Shown one piece after another: positions 16,619 through 24,971 of a stretch of 64,000 nucleotides of DNA. Under the pieces are notes generated by a model. It saw nothing but the letters and a program-made list of their open reading frames with translations, was not told the origin of the DNA and did no database searches. The translations under genes were made by a program, and so were the position numbers. Source of the DNA: Flavobacterium soyae (GTDB lineage Bacteria > Bacteroidota > Bacteroidia > Flavobacteriales > Flavobacteriaceae); the NCBI RefSeq assembly GCF_021245985.1, contig NZ_JAJQXA010000012.1, positions 1-64,000 on the forward strand, read 5' to 3'. Within the stretch, counting starts at the first letter, position 1, and every line of letters starts with the position of its first letter.

Positions 16619-16848
16619 GGGCAATGTCATTAAGTTAAGAGGAAATCTATAAAATTACTTAACAGTTTAATTAAGAAAGTAATTAGAAAAAATCAGTTTT
16701 TATCCGCGTTTTCGCTTTAGCGAATCAGTAAAATCAGCGGATAATTGTGACGCGGATAAAACAGATTTACTTCGTAAAAACGCTGATAAACACGGATTTG
16801 ATTTGCAATAATTTTATTTTCTAAAAGCTTAACTTAATGACATTGCCC
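16619..16848. repeat. 230-bp element bounded by perfect 21-bp inverted repeats
   Basis: GGGCAATGTCATTAAGTTAA plus G at 16619-16639 is the exact reverse complement of 16828-16848. Inside is another partially self-complementary stretch (TTATCCGCG near 16699, CGCGGATAA near 16751, and CACGGATTTG near 16793) related to the ATCCGTGTCATCTG repeats at 22.3 and 24.1 kb. It occupies most of the 540-base gene-free stretch 16456-16997, in which I see no gene. It looks like a MITE-like or nested repeat. Confidence 0.75.
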
Positions 16849-16997
16849 GAAGCCTCGAGATAGATTTAGCGGCTGCTTAAAGGCGTTTCACTTGTATTAA
16901 CAAACATAGGCTATGTGTAAAATGATTTGTCATTTATTTTATTCTTTATTCAATTAATACATGAATCTATGTTTCTATGTGTTAAATATTATTCTTT

Positions 16998-17618
16998 CTA
17001 ATTTTTAAAGTTAAAACTCAATACTGCTCCAAGTCCAAATTGAAAAGTCGAAACATAATCATCAACCGCAACCGGACCGAAATAATAACTCCAATAATAA
17101 CTCTCTCCAACGGCTGCCGACATCGATTGTAGATAAGCGTTAATATTTACAGAAACGGTCGAAGCAGTTTTAATCTTTACCCCGCCTTTTACATCCCAGG
17201 CAAAATAAGTACCGCTTCCGCCCTGAGGTGTTTCTAAAATACTAACTCCTGCTCCAGCTCCCAAATAAGGTAATAAATTTGATCCTGTATCAAAATAATG
17301 AGTAAAATCTGCTAAGATAAAATTAAAGGCACCTTTATCATTTCCGGCATTTAATTGATTCCCTGCCGGACCATAAAAAGGTATTTTTACATCTGATCTT
17401 AAATACTTTAACTCAACTGAATTATTTGTTGAAAAGAAATACTCAAATCCTGCTCCATATTGAAAACCATCTTCAATTGTTGCAGAATAACCGTCATAAT
17501 CCAGCTCGTCTGAAAAATTATAGCCGCCATACAAATTAAGCGAAAAAGACCTTGCATCCTGAGCCTGCATTCCTATCGCCGACAGGAATACAACTAATAA
17601 TAAACTGTACTGTTTCAT
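16998..17618 (-). CDS. Outer-membrane beta-barrel protein, paralogue A
   Basis: The 206-residue protein has a signal peptide (1-19, MQAQ cleavage) and alternating-residue strands ending in a terminal 'GLGAVLSFNFKN' strand, as in OmpW/OprF-like eight-stranded barrels. It is very similar along its full length to the protein encoded at 19222-19839; shared blocks include DYDGYSA, IEDGFQYGAG, KIPFYGP, NQLNAG and AYLQSMSAAVG. The two copies flank a BamA-like barrel gene. Function is unknown; such barrels are usually small porins or structural proteins. Confidence 0.75.
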   Translation of the reverse strand: MKQYSLLLVVFLSAIGMQAQDARSFSLNLYGGYNFSDELDYDGYSATIEDGFQYGAGFEYFFSTNNSVELKYLRSDVKIPFYGPAGNQLNAGNDKGAFNFILADFTHYFDTGSNLLPYLGAGAGVSILETPQGGSGTYFAWDVKGGVKIKTASTVSVNINAYLQSMSAAVGESYYWSYYFGPVAVDDYVSTFQFGLGAVLSFNFKN

Positions 17619-17649
17619 AAATCACATATTTGAAAGTTAAATTGTACGT

Positions 17650-17657
17650 CAAATTTA
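17650..17657 (-). promoter_or_regulatory. -7 element of barrel paralogue A
   Basis: Minus-strand TAAATTTG matches TAnnTTTG, 32 bases from the ATG. Confidence 0.5.
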
Positions 17658-17729
17658 AGTTTTTTCTTGTAAATTCTTACATTTTCAAAACATAAAATTC
17701 ATCATATCAAATACTTAACAAAACAAACA

Positions 17730-19013
17730 TCAAAAAGTTTCTCCAGCATTTAGATAAAATCCTTTAGAATTATTTCCCCACGCGTTATCAACAATCAAGT
17801 TGGTACGTGTTTTTTTATCAATTAGTATTCTAAGACCAAGGCCGGCTGCAGGTTGAATGGCATGAAAAAGAGATACATTATTATCGTCATTACTTGCGGT
17901 TACAAAATTGGTAAAAACGGTGCCGCTAAACATTTGATTACAGGTTATAGGAAACCGAAATTCTGTTGAAAGATATACAAGTCCGTTTCCTCTAAATAAT
18001 CCCTGTGTATAACCTTCTCCACTCCTGCTTCGCTGGTCCCAGCCAATTGCGGGCAGATTTAAATACGGAACATCTCCTCTTGTTACAAACTGTCCGTAAG
18101 CCCAGATTCCGAGGATGTATCGAGGATTTTTCTGCGAAAGCGGAATAAAATTTCGATATTCTGCATATAAAACGTTGCTGTATTTTTGATTATCAAAAAA
18201 TACCGGATTAAAACGATAATTGATATTGGCAAACCAGCCCCGTGAAGAATTTACCTGATTGTCTCTCGAATCGTAAACCATATTAAAACTTACTCCGGTT
18301 AAAAAATATTCTGAATTATCAAAACCATGTTCCTGATTATAATTGTAGTGATAAGTTAGATTTCCGTTTTCAACATCCAGTTCTTTATCTTTTATATTGG
18401 TGTACCAATCAATATTGATTCCTGCACCTACATAAAAATTCTTTCTTACTTCAAAAGAAGCAGTTTGATGAAATTTGAAATAATTATAATCCATTTCCTG
18501 AGCCAATGAATCGATACTAAAACCGGGTTGCTGATCGCGATGAGGCGGAATTATATCTGTTCCGAGTCCGTAGTTTGGCTGTGAGAATATATAAAGCCTG
18601 TAATCGCCGCTTAAAAATATTTGGTTATTTTTTAGCAGAATATTGTTTTTGACATTAATCAGCCATTGCTTTTTTACGGTATAGGTTATACCCAAATTAG
18701 CTACTGAATATTTATCTGATTCTTGTTTTCCTTTGAAAGTATATTGCGCAACGGCACCAAAAAAGAATCCGGTTGCGGGTTGTGAACCAATTGCAGGAAT
18801 TACAAGAAAAAAATTGTTTTTTGTAGGTTTAACAACTAATGTAGAATCCTTTTTTTTAAAGATTTCTAAAATAGTTTTAGGAGGACAAATTTCTTTGTTT
18901 TGAGAATTTGTTTCACTTTGGGCTGCTAGAAATAATGGAAATAGAAAAAGCAGAACTGCGATTTTAATTTTATGCTGAAAACTTGTATTTCTGAAGAATT
19001 TCACCATTATCAA
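17730..19013 (-). CDS. BamA/TamA-type (surface antigen D15-like) outer-membrane barrel without POTRA domains
   Basis: The 427-residue product has a signal sequence after a short leader (about 12-31) and a 16-strand-like barrel with VYDSRDNQVNSSRGW, a motif typical of the bacterial surface antigen family, and an aromatic C-terminal residue (GETF) suited for BAM recognition. It lacks the N-terminal POTRA repeats of BamA. Related Bacteroidota proteins may act in lipid or protein transport or bind phospholipase partners; the role is open. It lies between two paralogous small barrels on the same strand. Confidence 0.78.
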   Translation of the reverse strand: MIMVKFFRNTSFQHKIKIAVLLFLFPLFLAAQSETNSQNKEICPPKTILEIFKKKDSTLVVKPTKNNFFLVIPAIGSQPATGFFFGAVAQYTFKGKQESDKYSVANLGITYTVKKQWLINVKNNILLKNNQIFLSGDYRLYIFSQPNYGLGTDIIPPHRDQQPGFSIDSLAQEMDYNYFKFHQTASFEVRKNFYVGAGINIDWYTNIKDKELDVENGNLTYHYNYNQEHGFDNSEYFLTGVSFNMVYDSRDNQVNSSRGWFANINYRFNPVFFDNQKYSNVLYAEYRNFIPLSQKNPRYILGIWAYGQFVTRGDVPYLNLPAIGWDQRSRSGEGYTQGLFRGNGLVYLSTEFRFPITCNQMFSGTVFTNFVTASNDDNNVSLFHAIQPAAGLGLRILIDKKTRTNLIVDNAWGNNSKGFYLNAGETF

Positions 19014-19160
19014 GTTAAGCTTTTTAATTACTACCCAATCCTATTGTAAATATAACTCTTATTTTCAATATTTTACAAAACGATGTGCTGCATTATTTGA
19101 TTTACACTAACTAAGGCTAATTTGCTGCTAATCTTTTTTTATTGCAATTTTTTTTACAAT

Positions 19161-19195
19161 AAAAAAGCCGTCAATAAAACTGACGACTTTTTTTT
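19161..19195 (-). terminator. Terminator after barrel paralogue B
   Basis: CGTCA and TGACG with flanking A and T tracts form a hairpin 27 bases past the stop codon; it works in either direction on sequence grounds. Confidence 0.65.
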
Positions 19196-19221
19196 CTTGC
19201 TAAAAATAAATTTAGGTTTGC

Positions 19222-19839
19222 TTAGTTTTTAAAATTAAAGCTAAAAACTGCCCCTAATCCAAATTGGTATGTACTTACGTAATCTTGTACTCCAACAGGT
19301 CCGTAGTAAGTCCAGTAATAACTGTTACCTACAGCTGCAGACATTGATTGAAGGTATGCATTAAGATTTACAGATACTGCAGAAGCTGTTTTGATTTTTA
19401 CACCTCCTTTAATATTCCATGCAAAATAAGTTCCTCCGTTATCTTGAGGCATTTCTGTAATTCCTACACCAATTCCACCACCTAAATAAGGTAACATTTT
19501 TCCACCAGTCTCAAAATAATGAGTTCCATCTAGAAAAATATAGTTAAATGCCGCTTTTTCATCACCAGCATTTAATTGATTACCAAGAGGGCCATAAAAT
19601 GGAATTTTAGTATCGTTTCTTAAATACTTTAATTCGATAGAGTTATTTGTCAAAAAAAAGTATTCTACACCAGCTCCATATTGAAAACCATCTTCAATTT
19701 TTGCAGAGTAACCATCATAATCAATAGTATCTGCAAAATTGTAACTCCCATATAAATTAAGAGAAACAGATTTTGCCTCTTGAGCTTTCATCATAATTGC
19801 AGACATAAAAACTACTAATAATAAACCGCATTTTTTCAT
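19222..19839 (-). CDS. Outer-membrane beta-barrel protein, paralogue B
   Basis: This 205-residue protein has a signal peptide (1-19) and a small barrel ending 'GLGAVFSFNFKN'. It is a clear duplicate of the 16998-17618 product, with the same strand order and loops and most differences conservative. The duplication is older than a fresh copy because the DNA differs at many third positions. Paralogue B has its own promoter and terminator, so it is an independent unit. Function unknown. Confidence 0.75.
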   Translation of the reverse strand: MKKCGLLLVVFMSAIMMKAQEAKSVSLNLYGSYNFADTIDYDGYSAKIEDGFQYGAGVEYFFLTNNSIELKYLRNDTKIPFYGPLGNQLNAGDEKAAFNYIFLDGTHYFETGGKMLPYLGGGIGVGITEMPQDNGGTYFAWNIKGGVKIKTASAVSVNLNAYLQSMSAAVGNSYYWTYYGPVGVQDYVSTYQFGLGAVFSFNFKN

Positions 19840-19872
19840 AATTTTAATTTTTTAAAAGTTTAATTTATATTA

Positions 19873-19880
19873 CAAATATA
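19873..19880 (-). promoter_or_regulatory. -7 element of barrel paralogue B
   Basis: Minus-strand TATATTTG matches TAnnTTTG, 34 bases before the ATG. The rest of the gene-free stretch 19840-20143 holds this promoter, an AT-rich segment with no recognisable gene and the aspartase terminator. Confidence 0.55.
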
Positions 19881-20090
19881 TGTATTTTCTTATAATAATA
19901 ACATTTAAAAATATTAATTATCTTACATAATAATAACAACCTCTAAATAACCATTTTATGTTTTTTAATTTCTTTATCAACATAAAACTCAGATCGCTCA
20001 GAACAATTCAACCATAAAAAAATTATAAAAACTAAAGCAACATTATCCCATTTTACAACAACTTAAATCAAACAAAACATAAAACATCAT

Positions 20091-20119
20091 AAAAAAAGCC
20101 GTCAGTAAATTGACGGCTT
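20091..20119 (-). terminator. Terminator of the aspartase gene
   Basis: AAGCCGTCA and TGACGGCTT form a perfect 9-bp stem with a 6-base loop and a U tail on the minus strand. The stem resembles the terminator at 19161, probably by reuse of one hairpin sequence. Confidence 0.8.
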
Positions 20120-20143
20120 GTTATTAGATTTTTTATAGCAATT

Positions 20144-21553
20144 TTACTTTGTGATAAATTTTGGATGTATTAAATTTTCTAAAGAATAGATTTCATTCCA
20201 TTTTTCCTGCGTAATCAGCTTTCTTTCTAAAACCGCAATTTGATGTACACTTTTGTTTGTTTTTAAAGCTTCGCCCGCAATACTGGCGCTTTCTTCGTAA
20301 CCAATAATTGGGTTTAACTGCGTCACGATTCCTATGCTGTTCATGACCATATTATAACAGTGATCCACATTTGCTGTGATTCCGTTAATACATTTATCTA
20401 TTAAAGTTTGAATAGCATTTGAAAGGTAATCTAAAGAGGTAAACATTGCAAAAGCAATTACAGGTTCCATTACATTCAATTGTAATTGTCCTGCTTCTGC
20501 CGCCATTGTAACGGTTAAATCCTGACCAATTACATAAAAACAAGTTTGGTTTACAACTTCGGGAATTACCGGATTTACTTTTCCCGGCATAATCGATGAA
20601 CCTGGCTGGCGTGCCGGTAAATTAATTTCGTTTAAACCTGTTCTTGGTCCCGAGCTTAACAATCGTAAATCGTTACATATTTTAGAAATTTTAACTGCAG
20701 AACGTTTTAAGGTTCCCATAATCTGCACATACGCTCCGGTATCGACCGTTGCTTCGATTAAATCTGGTGAAAGTGTAAGCGGGATTCCAACTTCTTTAGC
20801 TAAATAAGCCACACAAATTTCAGGATAACCTTCCGGAGCATTTACTTTTGTTCCAATGGCTGTTGCACCCATATTGATTTCTAACAATAATTCCTGAGCA
20901 TTTTTTAAACGCTGAATATCTTCGCCAATTGTAGTGGCGTATGATTTAAATTCTTGTCCTAAAGTCATCGGTACAGCATCTTGCAGCTGTGTTCTTCCCA
21001 TTTTTAAAACTTCTTTAAACTCTTCTCCTTTCTTTGCAAAAGCTACTTCTAAACCGGCAAAAGTTTTAATAAAGCTTTCCATTTTTAAATACAACGCAAT
21101 TCTAAATGCCGAGGGATAGGCATCGTTTGTAGACTGCGAACAGTTAACGTGATTGTTTGGGTGCAAAAAGTTATATTCGCCTTTTTTATGTCCCAGATAT
21201 TCGAGTCCAATATTGGCAATTACTTCATTGGCATTCATGTTTACAGAAGTTCCTGCGCCGCCCTGAATTAAATCACTTACAAATTCATCATTAAATTTTC
21301 CCGCAATAACCTGATCGCTTCCGTAACAAATAGCTTCGGCAATTTTTGGATCGATTGCATTACAATCTTTATTGGCTAAGGCTGCGGCTTTTTTTACGTA
21401 ACCTAAAGCTTTAATAAATAAAGGTTCTTTTGAAATAGGAATTCCGGTAATATTGAAGTTTTCTACCGCTCTAAAAGTTTGGATTCCGTAGTACAGATGA
21501 TTCGGAATTTCTAATTCCCCTAAAAAATCATGCTCCTTTCTTGTTGATTCCAT
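20144..21553 (-). CDS. aspA: Aspartate ammonia-lyase
   Basis: The 469-residue enzyme belongs to the fumarase/aspartase superfamily, which converts L-aspartate to fumarate and ammonia. The superfamily loop GSSIMPGKVNPV (about 314-325, with the catalytic Ser region) is intact, as are the TGAYVQIMG and QSTNDAYPSA segments that favour aspartase over fumarase C. The full length matches aspartases. It is monocistronic, with a terminator 25 bases downstream, and divergent from the pentapeptide gene. It probably feeds aspartate carbon to the TCA cycle. Confidence 0.92.
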   Translation of the reverse strand: MESTRKEHDFLGELEIPNHLYYGIQTFRAVENFNITGIPISKEPLFIKALGYVKKAAALANKDCNAIDPKIAEAICYGSDQVIAGKFNDEFVSDLIQGGAGTSVNMNANEVIANIGLEYLGHKKGEYNFLHPNNHVNCSQSTNDAYPSAFRIALYLKMESFIKTFAGLEVAFAKKGEEFKEVLKMGRTQLQDAVPMTLGQEFKSYATTIGEDIQRLKNAQELLLEINMGATAIGTKVNAPEGYPEICVAYLAKEVGIPLTLSPDLIEATVDTGAYVQIMGTLKRSAVKISKICNDLRLLSSGPRTGLNEINLPARQPGSSIMPGKVNPVIPEVVNQTCFYVIGQDLTVTMAAEAGQLQLNVMEPVIAFAMFTSLDYLSNAIQTLIDKCINGITANVDHCYNMVMNSIGIVTQLNPIIGYEESASIAGEALKTNKSVHQIAVLERKLITQEKWNEIYSLENLIHPKFITK

Positions 21554-21688
21554 ATAATTAAAATTGATGTTTTTAACGTAAAAAATAAACGTAAAGCTAC
21601 ATCAATTTCTAAATTTTGTTCACAACTTTTACTTAATATTTTGGCTTAAATTAGTACCTTTTCGCTCTTAAAAAATTTTAAAATAAAC

Positions 21689-22267
21689 TTGAAAAAAGAG
21701 AGCGAATATTTTCTTGATAAAGAATATAATACGATTATTTATGCCAAAGACGATCTTAATTTTAAAGATTTCGAATGCTGCGTTTTTAATAATTGTAACT
21801 TTTCTGCCTGCACTTTTTTAGCAGTTACTTTTATCGACTGTGTTTTTAATGACTGTATTTTCACCGAAGCCAAAATTAATTATGTTGCTTTTAGAACCGT
21901 AACTTTTAACGGATGCGAAATTAAAGAAGTCAATTTCGCCATGTGCGATAAATTGATTTTTGAAGTTCGCTTTAATGACTGCATTCTGGACTTTTCAAAA
22001 TTCTATACTTTAAAAATAAAAGGAACGCCATTTACCAATTGCAGTTTAATTGCCGTCGATTTTATGGCTGCGGATCTTACAGGTGTTCTTTTTGATAACT
22101 GTGATTTATACCGTTCCGAATTCGACAAAGCCATCGCCAACAAAACCGATTTTAAAACGAGTTATAATTATACGATCGATCCATCTAAAACTAAACTAAA
22201 AAAGGCTGTTTTTGCTTTGAAAGAGCTGAAAGGTTTGTTGTTTAAACATGATGTTATTGTAACGTAA
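21689..22267 (+). CDS. Pentapeptide-repeat protein of the Qnr/McbG-like group
   Basis: The 192-residue protein is built of five-residue repeats with central F/L, for example FNNCNFSACTF, VFNDCIF and FDNCDLYRSEF, interrupted by a short break, forming a predicted right-handed quadrilateral helix. The C-terminal tail IDPSKTKLKKAVFALKELKG matches the dimerisation end of Qnr/McbG-type proteins, which mimic DNA and protect gyrase from inhibitors. Start is TTG at 21689; there is no ATG near. Gyrase protection here is an inference from family resemblance only, and it is likely a housekeeping chromosomal homologue. Confidence 0.78.
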   Translation: MKKESEYFLDKEYNTIIYAKDDLNFKDFECCVFNNCNFSACTFLAVTFIDCVFNDCIFTEAKINYVAFRTVTFNGCEIKEVNFAMCDKLIFEVRFNDCILDFSKFYTLKIKGTPFTNCSLIAVDFMAADLTGVLFDNCDLYRSEFDKAIANKTDFKTSYNYTIDPSKTKLKKAVFALKELKGLLFKHDVIVT

Positions 22268-22280
22268 TTTCTAATAAATA

Positions 22281-22404
22281 GAACACAGATGACACGGATT
22301 TGCTTTGCAAAGACACGGATTTAAACGGATTTAATTTTCAAATTATGATAAAAAAATCAGTTTCATCTGCGCTTTTGCGGAGCAAATCCGTGTCATCTGT
22401 GTTC
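22281..22404. repeat. Inverted repeat with perfect 24-bp arms, ACACGGAT family
   Basis: GAACACAGATGACACGGATT at 22281 pairs with the arm ending at 22404; 24 bases match exactly, and partial pairing continues inward. It separates the convergent pentapeptide and GNAT genes and may act as their shared terminator. Related halves lie at 24064 and 16.7 kb. Confidence 0.85.
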
Positions 22405-22411
22405 AATTCTA

Positions 22412-22909
22412 TTAAAACTTTTTCCCCATCACATAATCTTCCATTAAATAACCATTTCCAATTTCTATATCAACAGTTTCCTTAATTTCGAAACCTAGTT
22501 TTTTATAGAAATTCAATGCTGTATTAAAACGGTTTACGTTTAATAAAAGAGCTGTTGAATTGTTTTCTAAAGCCAGTTTTTCAATCGATTCAAAAACTAT
22601 TTTTCCGTAACCTTTTCCTTGCGTTTCCGGCAAAAGATAGATTTTATGAATTTTGGTTATGGCTTCATTTTTATAATTATGCTCAATTCCGATAAATCCA
22701 ATTGTTGATTCTGAGTCTGAAATCAGATAAAATAATTGTTCTTTATTCTCTATTTGCTTCGTTAAAGCTTCTTCAGAATAAAATAAACCTAACATATAAT
22801 CTAACTGCGTTTGCGATAAAATTTCGCCATAAGTAATGGGCCAGGTAATATTTGTGATTTTCTGAATTGTTTTAATATCACTTACCCCTGCTTCTGAAAT
22901 AGTAATCAT
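22412..22909 (-). CDS. GNAT-family N-acetyltransferase
   Basis: The 165-residue protein is a single GNAT domain. The acetyl-CoA pyrophosphate loop is ETQGKGYGKIVFES (motif Q/R-x-x-G-x-G/A), preceded by the 'IHKIYLLPE' strand and followed by 'NSTALLLNVNRFN' and 'NFYKKLGF', the standard motif order of small-molecule or protein acetyltransferases. The acceptor is unknown. It starts 19 bases after the GMP reductase stop codon on the same strand and is probably co-transcribed, but nothing links the two functions. Confidence 0.85.
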   Translation of the reverse strand: MITISEAGVSDIKTIQKITNITWPITYGEILSQTQLDYMLGLFYSEEALTKQIENKEQLFYLISDSESTIGFIGIEHNYKNEAITKIHKIYLLPETQGKGYGKIVFESIEKLALENNSTALLLNVNRFNTALNFYKKLGFEIKETVDIEIGNGYLMEDYVMGKKF

Positions 22910-22928
22910 ATTGTATTTTGAGATATTT

Positions 22929-23969
22929 TTAATTTGTAAAAACCTGATTTTCCTGTTCGCTTACACGGATGAAAGTCGTTCGTTTGGTAAGTTCTTTCAA
23001 TTTTGAGGCACCAACATAAGTACAAGTGCTTCGTAATCCGCCTAAAATGTCTAAAACTGTAGCGATAACATTTCCTTTAAACGGAACTTTTACTGTTTTA
23101 CCTTCGCTTGCCCTGTATTCTGCAACGCCTCCTACATGTTTTTCCATTGCAGTTGCTGAACTCATTCCGTAAAATTGTTTGAACTTTTCACCGTTTATTT
23201 CGATTAAATTTCCTCCGCTTTCGGTATGTCCGGCAAGCATTCCGCCCAGCATTACAAAATCAGAACCTGCACCAAAAGCTTTTGCAATATCACCCGGAGT
23301 TGAACAGCCGCCATCACTTATAATATGGCCGCCTAAGCCGTGTGCAGCATCGGCACATTCGATAATGGCAGAAAGCTGCGGATAACCAACACCAGTTTTT
23401 ACACGTGTGGTGCAGACAGAACCCGGTCCAATTCCGACTTTTACGATATCGGCTCCTGCCAAAAGTAATTCTTCGACCATTTCGCCAGTTACGACGTTTC
23501 CGGCAATAATTACTTTATCGGGATATTGTTTTCGGGTTTGTTTTAAAAACTGAACAAAGTGTTCTGAATAACCGTTTGCAACGTCAATACAAATAAATCG
23601 CAATAACGGATTTGAAGTAATAACTTTGCCTATTTTGTCAAAATCTTCTTTTCCGGTTCCGGTACTTATGGCTATATAATTGTAGAAATCCGGCGTTACA
23701 TTTTTCAGGAAATTATTCCATTCTTCTAAAGTGTAATGTTTATGAATGGCGGTGAAAAGCTTTTCTTTTGCCAAAACCTGAGCCATTTCAAAAGTACCAA
23801 CTGTATCCATATTGGCGGCCATTATAGGAATTCCTGTCCAATCTGAAGTACTGTGTAAAAACTTAAAATTTCGTTCTAATGAAACTTCAGATCTGCTTTT
23901 GAGCGTTGATCTTTTTGGGCGAATCATTACGTCTTTAAATCCTAATTTCAGATCGGTTTCTATTCTCAT
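22929..23969 (-). CDS. guaC: GMP reductase
   Basis: The 346-residue protein has the IMPDH/GMPR barrel, with substrate loop GPGSVCTTR containing the catalytic Cys186, GYPQLSAI and the phosphate-binding ISDGGC and GGMLAGH segments. It lacks the CBS domains of IMP dehydrogenase and matches GuaC length. It deaminates GMP to IMP with NADPH, interconverting purine nucleotides in the cytoplasm. Its promoter (-7 element at 23992) gives a leader of about 17 bases. Confidence 0.92.
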   Translation of the reverse strand: MRIETDLKLGFKDVMIRPKRSTLKSRSEVSLERNFKFLHSTSDWTGIPIMAANMDTVGTFEMAQVLAKEKLFTAIHKHYTLEEWNNFLKNVTPDFYNYIAISTGTGKEDFDKIGKVITSNPLLRFICIDVANGYSEHFVQFLKQTRKQYPDKVIIAGNVVTGEMVEELLLAGADIVKVGIGPGSVCTTRVKTGVGYPQLSAIIECADAAHGLGGHIISDGGCSTPGDIAKAFGAGSDFVMLGGMLAGHTESGGNLIEINGEKFKQFYGMSSATAMEKHVGGVAEYRASEGKTVKVPFKGNVIATVLDILGGLRSTCTYVGASKLKELTKRTTFIRVSEQENQVFTN

Positions 23970-23991
23970 GGCTTTGAATTTTGGTTACTTT

Positions 23992-23999
23992 CAAAGATA
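23992..23999 (-). promoter_or_regulatory. -7 element of guaC
   Basis: Minus-strand TATCTTTG matches TAnnTTTG, 22 bases before the guaC ATG. Confidence 0.55.
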
Positions 24000-24063
24000 G
24001 GAATTTTTAGATTGCAGATTTAAGAATTTAGATTTTAGATTGCTAAACTTTGTGCTTAATTGG

Positions 24064-24116
24064 TACACGGATGACACGGATTCGCTTTCGCGAAAGCGCG
24101 GATTTGATGCGGATTT
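24064..24116. repeat. Half copy of the ACACGGAT dispersed repeat
   Basis: TACACGGATGACACGGATTC is followed by the 14-bp palindrome GCTTTCGCGAAAGC and GATGCGGATTTT. It resembles the left arm of the element at 22281 without a matching right arm. Downstream (24140-24215) are a second inverted pair built on TTTCAAGTTT/AAACTTGAAA and a GAGCGAAGTCGAAACTCGCTC palindrome-like stretch. Confidence 0.65.
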
Positions 24117-24230
24117 TTATTTTTGTTATGTTTTGTTTCAAGTTTCACGTTTGTCACGTTGAGCGAAGTCGAAACTCGCTCCAATGAAAAACTTGAAACT
24201 TGAAACCTTAAACTTTAAGCAAAACTAAAA

Positions 24231-24824
24231 CTATCCGTGAATAGTCTCATTTTTTCCGTAATTTTTAATAATCGATTCTTCAAACTCCAGCCATTCTCTC
24301 CAGCGTTTTTCAACATCAATTCCTGTTCCGTATTTTCTTGCGTAGGTTATAAATGTGGTGTAATGCCCGGCTTCGCTTTCCATTAATTCTCTGTAGAAAA
24401 CGGCCAATTCTTCGTCCTGAATATTTTCAGATAAAACTTTGAAACGTTCGCAGCTTCTTGCTTCTATCATCGCTGAGAATAATAATCTTTCTACAAGGCC
24501 AGAAACACGGCTTCCGTCGCCGCTTTTTTTCATGTATTGGTACAATTCGTTTACGTATTCATCTTTACGTTCACGTCCTAATTTCAATCCTCTTTTGATG
24601 ATGATATTATGAACCTGCTCAAAATGATCGATTTCTTCTTTGGCTAAAGCCAGTAAATCTTTCACTAAATCCTGATGTTCAGAATTATTGGTGATAATCG
24701 TAATCGCATTTGTTGCTGCTTTTTGCTCGCACCAAGCATGATCTGTTAAGATTTCTTCTATGTTTTTCTCAACGATATTTACCCATCTTGGGTCGGTTGG
24801 CAATTGTAGTCTTAATACGCCCAT
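24231..24824 (-). CDS. miaE: tRNA-(ms2io6A37)-hydroxylase, MiaE type
   Basis: This 197-residue helical-bundle protein carries a diiron signature: a first Glu near the N-terminal helix, EEIDHF (ExxH), EARSCERF and ESEAGHY (ExxxH). MiaE hydroxylates the isopentenyl group of 2-methylthio-N6-isopentenyladenosine at position 37 of tRNAs reading U-starting codons, using O2. It follows glyA on the same strand after 147 bases containing another degenerate repeat. Confidence in the exact substrate is lower than in the family, because ferritin-like oxygenases are related. Confidence 0.85.
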   Translation of the reverse strand: MGVLRLQLPTDPRWVNIVEKNIEEILTDHAWCEQKAATNAITIITNNSEHQDLVKDLLALAKEEIDHFEQVHNIIIKRGLKLGRERKDEYVNELYQYMKKSGDGSRVSGLVERLLFSAMIEARSCERFKVLSENIQDEELAVFYRELMESEAGHYTTFITYARKYGTGIDVEKRWREWLEFEESIIKNYGKNETIHG

Positions 24825-24971
24825 TTTTTTAAGTCTTAAAGTTTGAAAGTCGAATATTATAAAGTCATTTAGAAAAACTAAAAAGAAAATCGAAGATCAA
24901 AAACTAAACACAGAAATTCGCATTCCATTTTAGACTTTCGACCTTCGACTTTATGACTTTACAACTAATTT

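Noticed and set aside
16600-16900. tRNA or other small structured RNA gene
   Set aside because: The 21-bp inverted ends and repeat interior do not fold as a cloverleaf, and no anticodon arm can be found.
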